Assembly: GCF_022761115.1 (NCBI RefSeq)
Contig: NZ_JAKWJS010000007.1
Location: 1-64,000, forward strand
Reading direction: 5' to 3'
DNA: 64,000 nucleotides
From: Dyella sp. RRB7
GTDB lineage: Bacteria; Pseudomonadota; Gammaproteobacteria; Xanthomonadales; Rhodanobacteraceae
A program made the translations under genes and the position numbers. Below are positions 28,877 through 35,971 of the stretch, in pieces. Within the stretch, counting starts at the first letter, position 1. Each line of letters starts with the position of its first letter. The notes below the pieces were generated by a model that saw only the letters and a program-made list of their open reading frames with translations, did no database searches and had not been told where the DNA came from.

Positions 28877-29917
28877 TCAAGCCGCCGCGCTGCAACCGCA
28901 GCCGTTGCCACAACTGGCGGCCTCGGCCTCCAGGATGTCGGCGTGCACGGTGCCGGCTTCTTCCACCACTTCCAGCGGATGCAGGTCGAGCCGGGCGAAC
29001 AGCTGGCGGTCGTGCTCGACGTCCGGGTTGCCGGTGGTCAGCAGCTTCTCGCCGTAGAAGATCGAATTGGCGCCGGCGAAGAAACACAGCGCCTGCACCG
29101 CGTCGTCCATCTGCTGGCGGCCGGCGGACAGGCGCACCATCGAGGCCGGCATCAGGATGCGCGCCACCGCAATGGTGCGCACGAATTCGAACGGGTCCAG
29201 TGCCTGCACGCCGTTGAGCGGGGTGCCTTCCACCTGCACCAGCTGGTTGATCGGCACCGATTCGGGGTGCTCGGGCAGCGTGGCCAGCGTCTGCAGCAGG
29301 CCGGCGCGCTGGTCGCGCGTTTCGCCCATGCCCACGATGCCGCCGCAGCAGGTTTTCAGGCCGGCCTCGCGCACATGGCCCAGCGTGTCCAGGCGATCCT
29401 GGTACTGGCGGGTGTGGATGATCTCGCCGTAGAACTCCGGCGCCGTATCCAGGTTGTGGTTGTAGTAGTCCAGGCCGGCCTGCTTGAGGGTGGTGGCCTG
29501 CTCGCCGTTGAGCATGCCCAGGGTGGCGCAGGTTTCCAGGCCCAGGCCCTTCACCGCGCGCACGATCTCGGCCACCTTGACCACGTCGCGGTCTTTCGGG
29601 CTGCGCCACGCCGCGCCCATGCAGAAGCGGCTGGCGCCGGCGTTCTTGGCCGCCTGCGCACGTGCTACTACCGCCTCCACGCTCATCAGCTTCTGCGCCG
29701 CCACGCCGGTGTCGTAGCGCGCGGCCTGCGGGCAATAGGCGCAGTCCTCGGGGCAGCCACCGGTCTTGATCGACAGCAGGGTGGATACCTGCACCGCATT
29801 CGGGTCGTGGTGCTCGCGATGCGCCGAGTGCGCGCGGTGCAGCAGCTCGTTGAACGGCAGGGCGAACAGCGCGGCAACTTCGGCGCGGGTCCAGTCATGA
29901 CGGATCGGATGGGCCAT
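28877..29917 (-). CDS. bioB: Biotin synthase
   Basis: BioB is a radical SAM enzyme that inserts sulfur into dethiobiotin. The 346-aa protein has the SAM cluster CPEDCAYC (Cys55, Cys59, Cys62), the [2Fe-2S] ligand region [18 protein letters not shown] and [15 protein letters not shown] start at ATG 29917; longer frames run into the divergent promoter region. The C terminus carries a Cys-rich tail (CGNGCGCS), seen in several Xanthomonadales. It is the first gene of the cluster and is preceded by a BirA-like operator overlapping a consensus -35 box. Confidence 0.98.
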   Translation of the reverse strand: MAHPIRHDWTRAEVAALFALPFNELLHRAHSAHREHHDPNAVQVSTLLSIKTGGCPEDCAYCPQAARYDTGVAAQKLMSVEAVVARAQAAKNAGASRFCMGAAWRSPKDRDVVKVAEIVRAVKGLGLETCATLGMLNGEQATTLKQAGLDYYNHNLDTAPEFYGEIIHTRQYQDRLDTLGHVREAGLKTCCGGIVGMGETRDQRAGLLQTLATLPEHPESVPINQLVQVEGTPLNGVQALDPFEFVRTIAVARILMPASMVRLSAGRQQMDDAVQALCFFAGANSIFYGEKLLTTGNPDVEHDRQLFARLDLHPLEVVEEAGTVHADILEAEAASCGNGCGCSAAA

Positions 29918-29969
29918 GGCGACAGCTCTGGGGTGGGGAAAGCGCGACAGTGTGGCAGGGCCTCTTTGC

Positions 29970-30003
29970 TTGTCAACTTTGAACGTTACGCCGTGGTTGA
30001 CGA
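29970..30003 (-). promoter_or_regulatory. Candidate BirA operator overlapping the bioB promoter
   Basis: TTGTCAACT-N16-GGTTGACGA resembles the BirA operator of proteobacteria (TTGTAAACC-N14/15-GGTTTACAA), with 9-bp arms and a slightly longer spacer. On the minus strand a perfect -35 TTGACA (29976-29971) lies inside the operator, 53 bases before bioB, with only a weak -10 (about CACACT) downstream. On the plus strand the same element contains TTGACG. Confidence 0.5.
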
Positions 30004-30061
30004 TGCGCAAACGTATGGCTGCCGCTACCATCGGGGCATCCACTCCGGAGGAGTCGTTGGC

Positions 30062-30268
30062 ATGAGTACGGGACAGGGCAGTGGCGGCAATGTGCTCGCC
30101 GCCATCTGCAGTTTCTTTATCCCCGGCCTGGGGCAGCTGGTGCAGGGGCGCTTCTGGATTGCGCTGGTGATGTTCGTGCTTGCCGCCATCCTGTGGATCG
30201 TCTGGCTGGGCTGGATCATCCATCTGTGGTCGATCCTCGACGCCGCGTTGTTCAAGCCCAAGACCTGA
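30062..30268 (+). CDS. Small TM2-like membrane protein
   Basis: The 68-aa protein has two hydrophobic segments (about 10-25 and 31-58). The stretch [28 protein letters not shown] resembles TM2-domain or YqaE-like small membrane proteins, with the Pro-Gly-hairpin GLGQL. GGAGGAG is 9 bases upstream of the ATG, a strong ribosome site. It is divergent from bioB and followed after 16 bases by comF, so the two may be cotranscribed. The function is unknown. Confidence 0.8.
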   Translation: MSTGQGSGGNVLAAICSFFIPGLGQLVQGRFWIALVMFVLAAILWIVWLGWIIHLWSILDAALFKPKT

Positions 30269-30284
30269 ATCGAGGTTGCCGCGC

Positions 30285-31004
30285 ATGGACGCGCTCGCCT
30301 GGTGGTCGGCGGCAGCTATCACACTGCAACGCTTCGTCCTGCCGCTGCACTGCCTGCTGTGTGGCGGCCCCGGCGACGACGGACTCGACCTCTGCCGCGA
30401 CTGCGCCGCGGAATTGCCACGCAACCGCAGCTGCTGCGCGCGCTGCGCCTTGCCGCTGGCCGTGCCGGCCGCGCTCTGCGGCCAGTGCCAGCGCCACCCG
30501 CCACCGTGGGACGCGGCTTGGGTGCCGTTTCGCTACGCCTGGCCGCTGGATCGGCTGGAATCCCGCTTCAAGTTCGGCGCCGACCTGGCCGCCGGGCGGG
30601 TGCTGGCGGCGCTGTGGCGGCGCGAGCTGGCGGCGGATCATCCGCAGCTGCTGGTGCCCCTGCCCCTGCACCCGGCGCGCCTGCGCCAGCGTGGCTACAA
30701 CCAGGCGCTGGAACTGGCCCGGCCAGTGGCGCGCACGCTGCAGGTGCCCGTGCGCCACGACCTGCTGCTGCGCACCCGGGCCACCAAGGCGCAGACCGAG
30801 CTGGGCGCCATCGCGCGCCGCCGCAACGTGCGCGGCGCCTTTGCGGCGAAGCCGGGCGTGGCGTGGCCCGGGCACGTGGCTTTGCTCGACGATGTGATGA
30901 CCACGGGCGCCACGCTGGCCGAATGCGCCCGCGTGCTGCGGCGTGCGGGGGTAAGGCGCATCGATGTGTGGGCGCTGGCGCGCGCGCCGATGTCGCGCGC
31001 TTAG
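30285..31004 (+). CDS. comF: ComF family protein (phosphoribosyltransferase fold)
   Basis: ComF proteins support natural transformation, probably handling incoming single-stranded DNA with a helicase and DprA. The 239-aa protein has an N-terminal double zinc finger (CLLC, CRDC, CARC, CGQC) and a type I phosphoribosyltransferase fold with the PRPP loop [16 protein letters not shown] near the C terminus. [16 protein letters not shown] is also typical. Its position 3' of bioH/bioB is common in gammaproteobacteria (the E. coli GntX neighbourhood). It converges with the PIN-like gene. Confidence 0.92.
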   Translation: MDALAWWSAAAITLQRFVLPLHCLLCGGPGDDGLDLCRDCAAELPRNRSCCARCALPLAVPAALCGQCQRHPPPWDAAWVPFRYAWPLDRLESRFKFGADLAAGRVLAALWRRELAADHPQLLVPLPLHPARLRQRGYNQALELARPVARTLQVPVRHDLLLRTRATKAQTELGAIARRRNVRGAFAAKPGVAWPGHVALLDDVMTTGATLAECARVLRRAGVRRIDVWALARAPMSRA

Positions 31005-31008
31005 CGAG

Positions 31009-31560
31009 CTAGCACGGTGATGGCGCCGCCACGCCAGCGGCGACCCACTGCTGCATCTTGCCGCGCCACAGCCGCCGGCAGCTACGTACAACGGTGCCGT
31101 CGGGCCGGCGATAGTGTTCGATCCAGGCATCGCTTTCGGCTTCGACCTTGCAGCCGCTGCGTGAAGCCCCCGGCCCGGCCAGCACCGGCGCCAGGCATCG
31201 CAGCGCCCGGCGCATGTCCCGCACGCTTCCGCTGCCAAACTGGAAAATGAAGAGTGCCGGGCAACGGGCCAGGGGAAAGCGTTGCTCGTCCAGGAAACAG
31301 GGGTCGCAGGTCAGCAGTACGAAGCCGTGGGCCAATGCGTGGTCGGCATGCACCTCGCCGGGTCGGCCCAGCAGGCCGGCATCGGCCGCGGACTCGATCT
31401 CGGCGCCCGCCGAACGCAACAGTTCCACGGCGCGGATCGGGAAGTTCTCGTCGGCGTAGAAGCGGGGCGCCGGCAGCGCGTGCTCGTGGACTGCCGTGGG
31501 GCAGCCGCCCGCGGCGTCCTGCACAGGAGTTTCAAAGGGGTCTTCAAATTCGCGCCACAT
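31009..31560 (-). CDS. DUF5615/PIN-like family protein with extensions
   Basis: The 183-aa protein has a core resembling DUF5615 PIN-like proteins: FYADENFPIRAVELLRSAG and the later LLTCDPCFLDEQRFPL, with conserved acidic residues as in Mut7-C/PIN nucleases. Typical members are about 110 aa and pair with a DUF433 antitoxin-like partner; here there are about 30 extra residues before and 60 after, and no partner gene. The C terminus (RRPDGTVVRSCRRLWRGK) is Arg-rich. The start may be ATG 31560 or ATG 31605. Family call moderate; function unknown. Confidence 0.6.
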   Translation of the reverse strand: MWREFEDPFETPVQDAAGGCPTAVHEHALPAPRFYADENFPIRAVELLRSAGAEIESAADAGLLGRPGEVHADHALAHGFVLLTCDPCFLDEQRFPLARCPALFIFQFGSGSVRDMRRALRCLAPVLAGPGASRSGCKVEAESDAWIEHYRRPDGTVVRSCRRLWRGKMQQWVAAGVAAPSPC

Positions 31561-31810
31561 GGGTCCGCTTGACTCCCTTCGGTCGTGTTGAACGACAGGG
31601 CTCATTCCTTGAGCGCATGGGCCCTACCATCCATGAGACAGGCGTGGCCTGGTGATGACACGGCGCGGCGCTCCCCGCGACTTCTACCGCCGTCGTGGTG
31701 GGCGGCGCAATATAGCCTTTGGTCCATGTGGCGTATTCACGGGGCACAAGGGTTGGGTGCAGCATGTTGCTCCCGACCCGGCAACGGTCCATCACACGAG
31801 GAGACCTCCC

Positions 31811-32161
31811 ATGTTGAACTGGCCTGACTATCGCAAGGAACTTCTTGGTCGCATTGGCGAGATCGGCAAGCTGAGTCCGGACACGGTGGCTGGCCACCAG
31901 ACCCTGTCCAAGGCGGGCCAGAAAACCGGTCACCTGGATGCCAAGACGCGGGAGCTGATTGCATTGGCGGTGGCAGTGACCACGCGTTGCGATGGCTGCA
32001 TCACCGTGCATGCCGCCGAGGCGCTGAAGCATGGCGCCTCCCACGATGAAATTGCCGAGGCCCTGGGTGTCGCCGTGGCGCTCAACGCGGGCGCGGCGTT
32101 GGTGTATTCCGCCCGCGTGATGGATGCCGTCGGTGCCTACGAGGGCAGCAAGCCCGCCTGA
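31811..32161 (+). CDS. Carboxymuconolactone decarboxylase / AhpD-like protein
   Basis: The 116-aa protein belongs to the AhpD-like superfamily. It has the redox motif CDGC (Cys60, Cys63) followed by His67 in ITVHAAEALKHGAS, the hallmark of alkylhydroperoxidase-type members that use a Cys pair and a proton-relay His. It probably forms hexamers and detoxifies peroxides or acts as an adaptor reductase. GAGGAGA is about 8 bases upstream. It stands alone, with no ahpC nearby. Confidence 0.9.
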   Translation: MLNWPDYRKELLGRIGEIGKLSPDTVAGHQTLSKAGQKTGHLDAKTRELIALAVAVTTRCDGCITVHAAEALKHGASHDEIAEALGVAVALNAGAALVYSARVMDAVGAYEGSKPA

Positions 32162-32303
32162 GCATCAAACGAAAGGGGGAAACGTTGGGAGCGTTTCCCC
32201 GCGCGTCACGGCTGCAAGCCATTTTCAGTACTCGCCATGGCCTGCACTACGGAATCTTCATCGGGCATGGCCAACGATGGCTGGTCCGCATGAGGGATAC
32301 CGC

Positions 32304-33512
32304 ATGTCAAAAAACAAGCAACGCGCCATTTCGCCCCGCTACCGTGCACAGGCATTGATCGAGCGCCGCAACAGGAAGATGGCGCGTTCGGCCCACGCCT
32401 ACGTGCGTGGCAATACCGGGCAGTTCTATGCCTGGCTTGCCGGCCCGGACGCGCCGCAACTGCCCAGCGGCCCGGCCATCTGGATCTGCGGCGATTGCCA
32501 CGTCGGCAACATGGGGCCCGTGGCCGATGACCAGGGCCACGTGCAGATACAGATACGCGATTTCGACCAGGCCACCATCAGCAACCCCGCCTACGACCTG
32601 ATTCGACTCGCCCTCTCGCTGGCCATGGCGGCACGCGGGTCGGATCTGCCGGGCATCACCACGGCCAAGATGCTGGAAGCCATGCTCGACGGTTACGAAA
32701 ACGCGTTTCCCGAGGTGGATGAACCCGAGCCGGCCATGCCCGGCGCCATCAAGCTGGTGATGAAGCGCGCCTTGCGACGCGGCTGGAAGGCCCTGGCGCG
32801 CGAACGCATCCACGATATCGAACCGACGCTTCCGCTGGGCGCCGAGTTCTGGCCATTGACCGTCAAGGAGGACAAGGCCATCGACGCGCTTTTCCGCGAT
32901 GAGCAGCTGCGCGAACTGGCCACGCAGCTTCGACATCGCAAATCGACCGGCGAGGTCAAGGTGCTGGATGCCGCCTACTGGCGCAAAGGCTGCAGCTCGC
33001 TGGGGCGATTGCGCTATGCGGTGCTGCTGGATGTCGATGGCGACATGGTCGAAGGCGACGATCTCTGCCTGATCGACATCAAGGAGGCCGCCGCCTCCGT
33101 GGCCCCGCGTGCGGATGGCGTGCGCTTGCCGCGCGATCATGCGCAACGCGTGGTGGCTGCCGCGCGCCAGTTGTCGCCCGCGCTGGGAAACCGCATGCTG
33201 GCCATGCGCCTGCTCGACAAGCCGGTATTCGTCCGCGAGCTGCTGCCGCAGGATCTCAAGATCGACATCGTCAAGCTGAGCCGGAAGCAGGCCACAAAGG
33301 CCGCGGCATTTCTCGCCCATGTGCTGGGCAGGGCACACTCCCGGCAGATGGATGCCGCCACGCGCCAGCGCTGGCGCAACGAGCTTCAACGCAACCACAT
33401 GCGAACGCTGGACGCCCCTTCGTGGCTGTGGCGCGCCGTCACCGGCCTGCTGTCGATGCACGAGCGCGACTATCTCGACCATTGCAGGCTCTATGTGGGC
33501 GGCAGCGCCTGA
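32304..33512 (+). CDS. DUF2252 family protein (kinase-like fold)
   Basis: The 402-aa protein matches DUF2252: RGNTGQFYAWL, ICGDCHVGNMG, QIQIRDFDQATISNPAYDLIRLA and FVRELLPQDLKID. GDCHVGN and DFD resemble the catalytic loop and metal-binding Asp of aminoglycoside phosphotransferase/protein kinase-like folds, so a small-molecule kinase role is possible but not shown. AGGGA lies about 6 bases before the ATG. It is separated by about 140 bases from the AhpD-like gene and followed by the sigma-54-type regulatory region of the S33 hydrolase. Confidence 0.85.
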   Translation: MSKNKQRAISPRYRAQALIERRNRKMARSAHAYVRGNTGQFYAWLAGPDAPQLPSGPAIWICGDCHVGNMGPVADDQGHVQIQIRDFDQATISNPAYDLIRLALSLAMAARGSDLPGITTAKMLEAMLDGYENAFPEVDEPEPAMPGAIKLVMKRALRRGWKALARERIHDIEPTLPLGAEFWPLTVKEDKAIDALFRDEQLRELATQLRHRKSTGEVKVLDAAYWRKGCSSLGRLRYAVLLDVDGDMVEGDDLCLIDIKEAAASVAPRADGVRLPRDHAQRVVAAARQLSPALGNRMLAMRLLDKPVFVRELLPQDLKIDIVKLSRKQATKAAAFLAHVLGRAHSRQMDAATRQRWRNELQRNHMRTLDAPSWLWRAVTGLLSMHERDYLDHCRLYVGGSA

Positions 33513-33538
33513 GGCCGTTGGCCGGACGTCCGCGTCCC

Positions 33539-33550
33539 TGTCCGCGGACA
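33539..33550. promoter_or_regulatory. TGTCCGCGGACA palindrome, probable enhancer-binding-protein site
   Basis: A perfect 12-bp palindrome is centred 86 bp upstream of the -12 GC of the sigma-54 promoter at 33617. A second palindrome, CGGACGTCCG (33523-33532), lies just upstream. The same element at 35449 stands at the same distance (87 bp) from another sigma-54 promoter. Confidence 0.65.
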
Positions 33551-33616
33551 CGGGGACGAGCGGAGGGTCGGAGAGCAAGTGGCTGAAATCATTCGGCTCG
33601 ATCGCGCCGCCGTGGC

Positions 33617-33632
33617 TGGCACGCCGCTTGCC
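33617..33632 (+). promoter_or_regulatory. Sigma-54 promoter of the S33 hydrolase gene
   Basis: TGGCACG-CCGC-TTGCC matches the -24/-12 consensus exactly; GG (33618-33619) and GC (33630-33631) are 10 bases apart. Transcription would start near 33643, leaving about 70 bases before the start codon. Confidence 0.75.
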
Positions 33633-33713
33633 ATCGTCTGGTGACGCGGCCCGGTGTTCACGCGTGTCCACCGGGTGCCGCCCTTGCAGGACAACCCAGC
33701 CAGGAGAACTTCG

Positions 33714-34898
33714 TTGAGCATGTTTCGCACCCCTCTTGTTTTGCTGCTGACGCTGGGCGTCGGCGTGACCACTGCCCATGCGGCCACCGATCCCGCGGTG
33801 GCATCGAGTGCCGCGGCGCCGGCGGTGCAGGGCAAGCCGGGGTTGATGTCGCGCGAGGATGTCACCCGCATACTGGACAGCAATCGCAAGATCGTCACCG
33901 CGCAAGGCGTCGACGAGAGGATCAAGCTGCGCATTGGCGGCATCGACCAGTGGCTGTCCATCCGCGGCAAGGATCGGCGCAACCCGATCCTGTTGTTCCT
34001 GCATGGTGGCCCCGCCTCGCCGGCCATGCCCGAGGCCTACACCTTCCAGACGCCCTGGGAGGATTATTTCACCGTGGTGCAATGGGATCAGCGCGGCGCC
34101 GGCAAAACCTATGCCGCCAACACCGAACAGGCGATGGCGCCCGGCATGACGGTGCAGGGCATGACCGACGATGCGGCCGAGGTCGTGCAATACCTGCGGC
34201 AACACTACGCCAAGCAGAAGATCTTCCTGCTGGGACACTCCTGGGGCTCGGTACTGGGCGTGCAACTGGCGCAGCGGCACCCGGAGTGGTTCTACGCCTA
34301 TATCTCGGTCGGCCAGGTGGTGAACGGCCGGCGCAATGAGGAGCTTGGCTATGCCTTCGCCCTGCGCGAGGCGACGGCGCAGGGCAACGAGGCGGCTGTG
34401 CGTGAACTCAAGGCCATGGCGCCGTATCCCGGGACTTCGCTCACGCTCGATCGCGTCGGCACGCGCAGCAAATGGGAGATGTATTACGGCGGCCTGGCCT
34501 ATGGCCGCCAGGACTATCAGTTCGAAGACGATGCCGAGTCGCTGTCACCCGATTACAGCAAGGCCGACCTCGCGGCGATCGGCAAAGGCAGCCTCTTCTC
34601 GCTCGAGCACCTGCTGCAACCCTTGCTGGCGGTCGACTTCGACAAGGTCACGCATTTCGATTGCCCGGTGATCGTGTATGTGGGGCAGCACGATTACACC
34701 ACCGCGCACGAGTTGGCTGAGAAGTGGTTCGACGATATCCAGGCCCCGTCGAAGCGGCTGGTGTCCTTCGCCGATTCGGCGCACATGATGATGCAGGAGC
34801 AGCCGGGACGGTTCCTGGTGCATCTGGTGGATGATGCGTTGCCGCTGGCGCAGAAGGTGGGGGATGCGGCGCCGGCGGAAGTTACGCGGGATCGGTAG
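33714..34898 (+). CDS. Exported S33-family alpha/beta hydrolase (prolyl aminopeptidase-like)
   Basis: The 394-aa protein has a cleavable signal peptide (about 3-24, ending AHA). The alpha/beta hydrolase core has the oxyanion motif FLHGGPASP, the nucleophile GHSWGS, the acid in VGQHDYTT and a C-terminal DSAHMMMQEQP, as in proline iminopeptidase-like S33 enzymes. It is probably periplasmic and acts on small peptides or esters. The start is uncertain: TTG 33714 has AGGAGA about 6 bases upstream, ATG 33720 has it at 12; both give nearly the same protein. A sigma-54 promoter with an upstream palindrome precedes it, an unusual control for this family. Confidence 0.85.
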   Translation: MSMFRTPLVLLLTLGVGVTTAHAATDPAVASSAAAPAVQGKPGLMSREDVTRILDSNRKIVTAQGVDERIKLRIGGIDQWLSIRGKDRRNPILLFLHGGPASPAMPEAYTFQTPWEDYFTVVQWDQRGAGKTYAANTEQAMAPGMTVQGMTDDAAEVVQYLRQHYAKQKIFLLGHSWGSVLGVQLAQRHPEWFYAYISVGQVVNGRRNEELGYAFALREATAQGNEAAVRELKAMAPYPGTSLTLDRVGTRSKWEMYYGGLAYGRQDYQFEDDAESLSPDYSKADLAAIGKGSLFSLEHLLQPLLAVDFDKVTHFDCPVIVYVGQHDYTTAHELAEKWFDDIQAPSKRLVSFADSAHMMMQEQPGRFLVHLVDDALPLAQKVGDAAPAEVTRDR

Positions 34899-34920
34899 TT
34901 TGTCGGGGATTTTGGTTGTG

Positions 34921-34973
34921 GCGTTGTCGCCAGGTTGCCGCCCGCCGCATAGGCGGCAACCTGGCGATAACGC
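34921..34973. repeat. 22-bp nearly perfect stem-loop
   Basis: Bases 34921-34942 pair with 34952-34973 with only one G-T wobble, around a 9-base loop. It begins 23 bases after the hydrolase stop. There is no T-tract, so it is not a standard terminator; it may be a mRNA-end structure or remnant of a palindromic element. The rest of 34974-35131 shows nothing. Confidence 0.7.
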
Positions 34974-35131
34974 TCAGGAACAGGGGCCGCCCCCAACGCG
35001 AAAAAAGACCAGCGTCAAAACCACCGATCCCGGCCAGCACACTACGGTATCCCCGCAGATGCACTGCACAGCGTGGCAAGCCTCAAGCAGGCATCGTGGC
35101 CCACATATGCCGGCCACGAGCGTAAACTCCA

Positions 35132-35152
35132 TATGGACGTCCAAACGTCATA
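35132..35152. promoter_or_regulatory. Second met-box-like palindrome
   Basis: TATGGACG-TCCAAA-CGTC-ATA is a near copy of the element at 19577, one base shorter. It lies just after the stop of the 51-aa peptide gene on the minus strand, followed (minus strand, upstream side) by a T-rich stretch (TTTTTTA). A terminator role is possible. Confidence 0.3.
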
Positions 35153-35165
35153 AAAAACAGTTCAG

Positions 35166-35321
35166 TCAGCCAGCCGAACTCACCGAAGCCGCCACCGGCG
35201 CATGGCTGGCCACCGAAGCGGCCACGTTCACATTCGACGTCACCATCGCACCAAAGGTCAGCAGGCAAACCAGCAGGCAGGCGGCGAAAAGGCTCTGCAG
35301 GATCAGGGTTTCGAATTTCAT
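35166..35321 (-). CDS. 51-aa membrane or secreted peptide under sigma-54 control
   Basis: A 51-aa peptide begins MKFETLILQSLFAACLL and has one hydrophobic segment (about 6-27) followed by a small-residue tail of Ala, Val and Ser (VNVAASVASHAPVAASVSSAG). GGAGAA lies 7 bases upstream of the ATG, and a consensus sigma-54 promoter is 46 bases upstream, which together make it a convincing gene. It could be a signal-anchored peptide or a precursor cleaved to a short secreted tail. No family is recognised. It is convergent with the S33 hydrolase gene, whose promoter is built the same way. Confidence 0.65.
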   Translation of the reverse strand: MKFETLILQSLFAACLLVCLLTFGAMVTSNVNVAASVASHAPVAASVSSAG

Positions 35322-35366
35322 GGTCGTTCTCCGTAAGCAGGTTGAGTAGCTTTCGATGGATATGTG

Positions 35367-35381
35367 GCAAGGCGCGTGCCA
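35367..35381 (-). promoter_or_regulatory. Sigma-54 promoter of the 51-aa peptide gene
   Basis: On the minus strand, TTGGCACG-CGCC-TTGCCA matches the -24/-12 consensus exactly. The start point would be near 35355, 34 bases before the ATG. Its spacing and flanks closely resemble the promoter at 33617. Confidence 0.75.
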
Positions 35382-35448
35382 ACCGCCCATATGCCTCGCA
35401 GGCCGCATTCCCAAGCCATTTCCTCGCATGCTCGACAAGATCGCCGAT

Positions 35449-35507
35449 TGTCCGCGGACGGCGCCTGCGGTCATCCGGACAAGCCCGGACAGCCGGCGCG
35501 GTGTCCG
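35449..35507. promoter_or_regulatory. Cluster of TGTCCG/CGGACA sites, probable enhancer
   Basis: TGTCCGCGGACG (35449-35460, 11 of 12 bases of the palindrome) is centred 87 bp from the -12 GC of the sigma-54 promoter at 35367. Further half sites follow: CGGACA at 35476 and 35486, and TGTCCG at 35502, the last two forming an inverted pair. The rest of the 35322-35623 gap holds nothing else recognisable. Confidence 0.6.
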
Positions 35508-35623
35508 CGATGTGACGGAAGCGGCGCTTGCGCCCGACACGGTTAAACGACACTCTCGGTAGGTCCACTGTTGGCTCGAAATGGACGTTTGCTGTCCAGC
35601 CGCAACGCACCGGGAGTGCAGCC

Positions 35624-35929
35624 ATGAGCGAATCCAAAACCGCCGACCGGCTCGAACTGGTCTCCATCGATCTCTCCCAGGCGGAAACGTCAGCGCAGCT
35701 GCAGGTTCTGCTCGCCGATTCACTGGGTTTTCCGGGCTGGTACGGGCATAACTGGGATGCGTTCTGGGACGCCATCACTGGCCTGGTGGCCATGCCGCGT
35801 CGCGTACTGCTGATCGGTTGGGCCGCATTCCAGGCCCGCTTGCCGGAAGACGCGCGGATCATGAAGCAGACCCTGGACGACATGGCCGCGGAGTTTCCTG
35901 CCCTCGCGGCCAAGGTGGTCTATCGGTAG
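35624..35929 (+). CDS. Barstar family protein (RNase inhibitor-like)
   Basis: The 101-aa protein has the barstar fold signature: LVSIDLSQAETSAQLQVLLADSLGFPGWYGHNWDAFWDAITGL, where GFPxxYGxNWDAFWD is the barnase-binding helix/loop. Barstars neutralise barnase-type ribonucleases. No barnase-like gene is adjacent, so it is either a solitary immunity protein, acts on a distant RNase, or has another regulatory role, as many chromosomal barstars may. GGGAG is about 7 bases before the ATG. It converges with the serine hydrolase gene. Confidence 0.9.
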   Translation: MSESKTADRLELVSIDLSQAETSAQLQVLLADSLGFPGWYGHNWDAFWDAITGLVAMPRRVLLIGWAAFQARLPEDARIMKQTLDDMAAEFPALAAKVVYR

Positions 35930-35971
35930 TGCCGCGCTATTCGTGTGCATGAAGCCATCCGTTGTTTCCGG

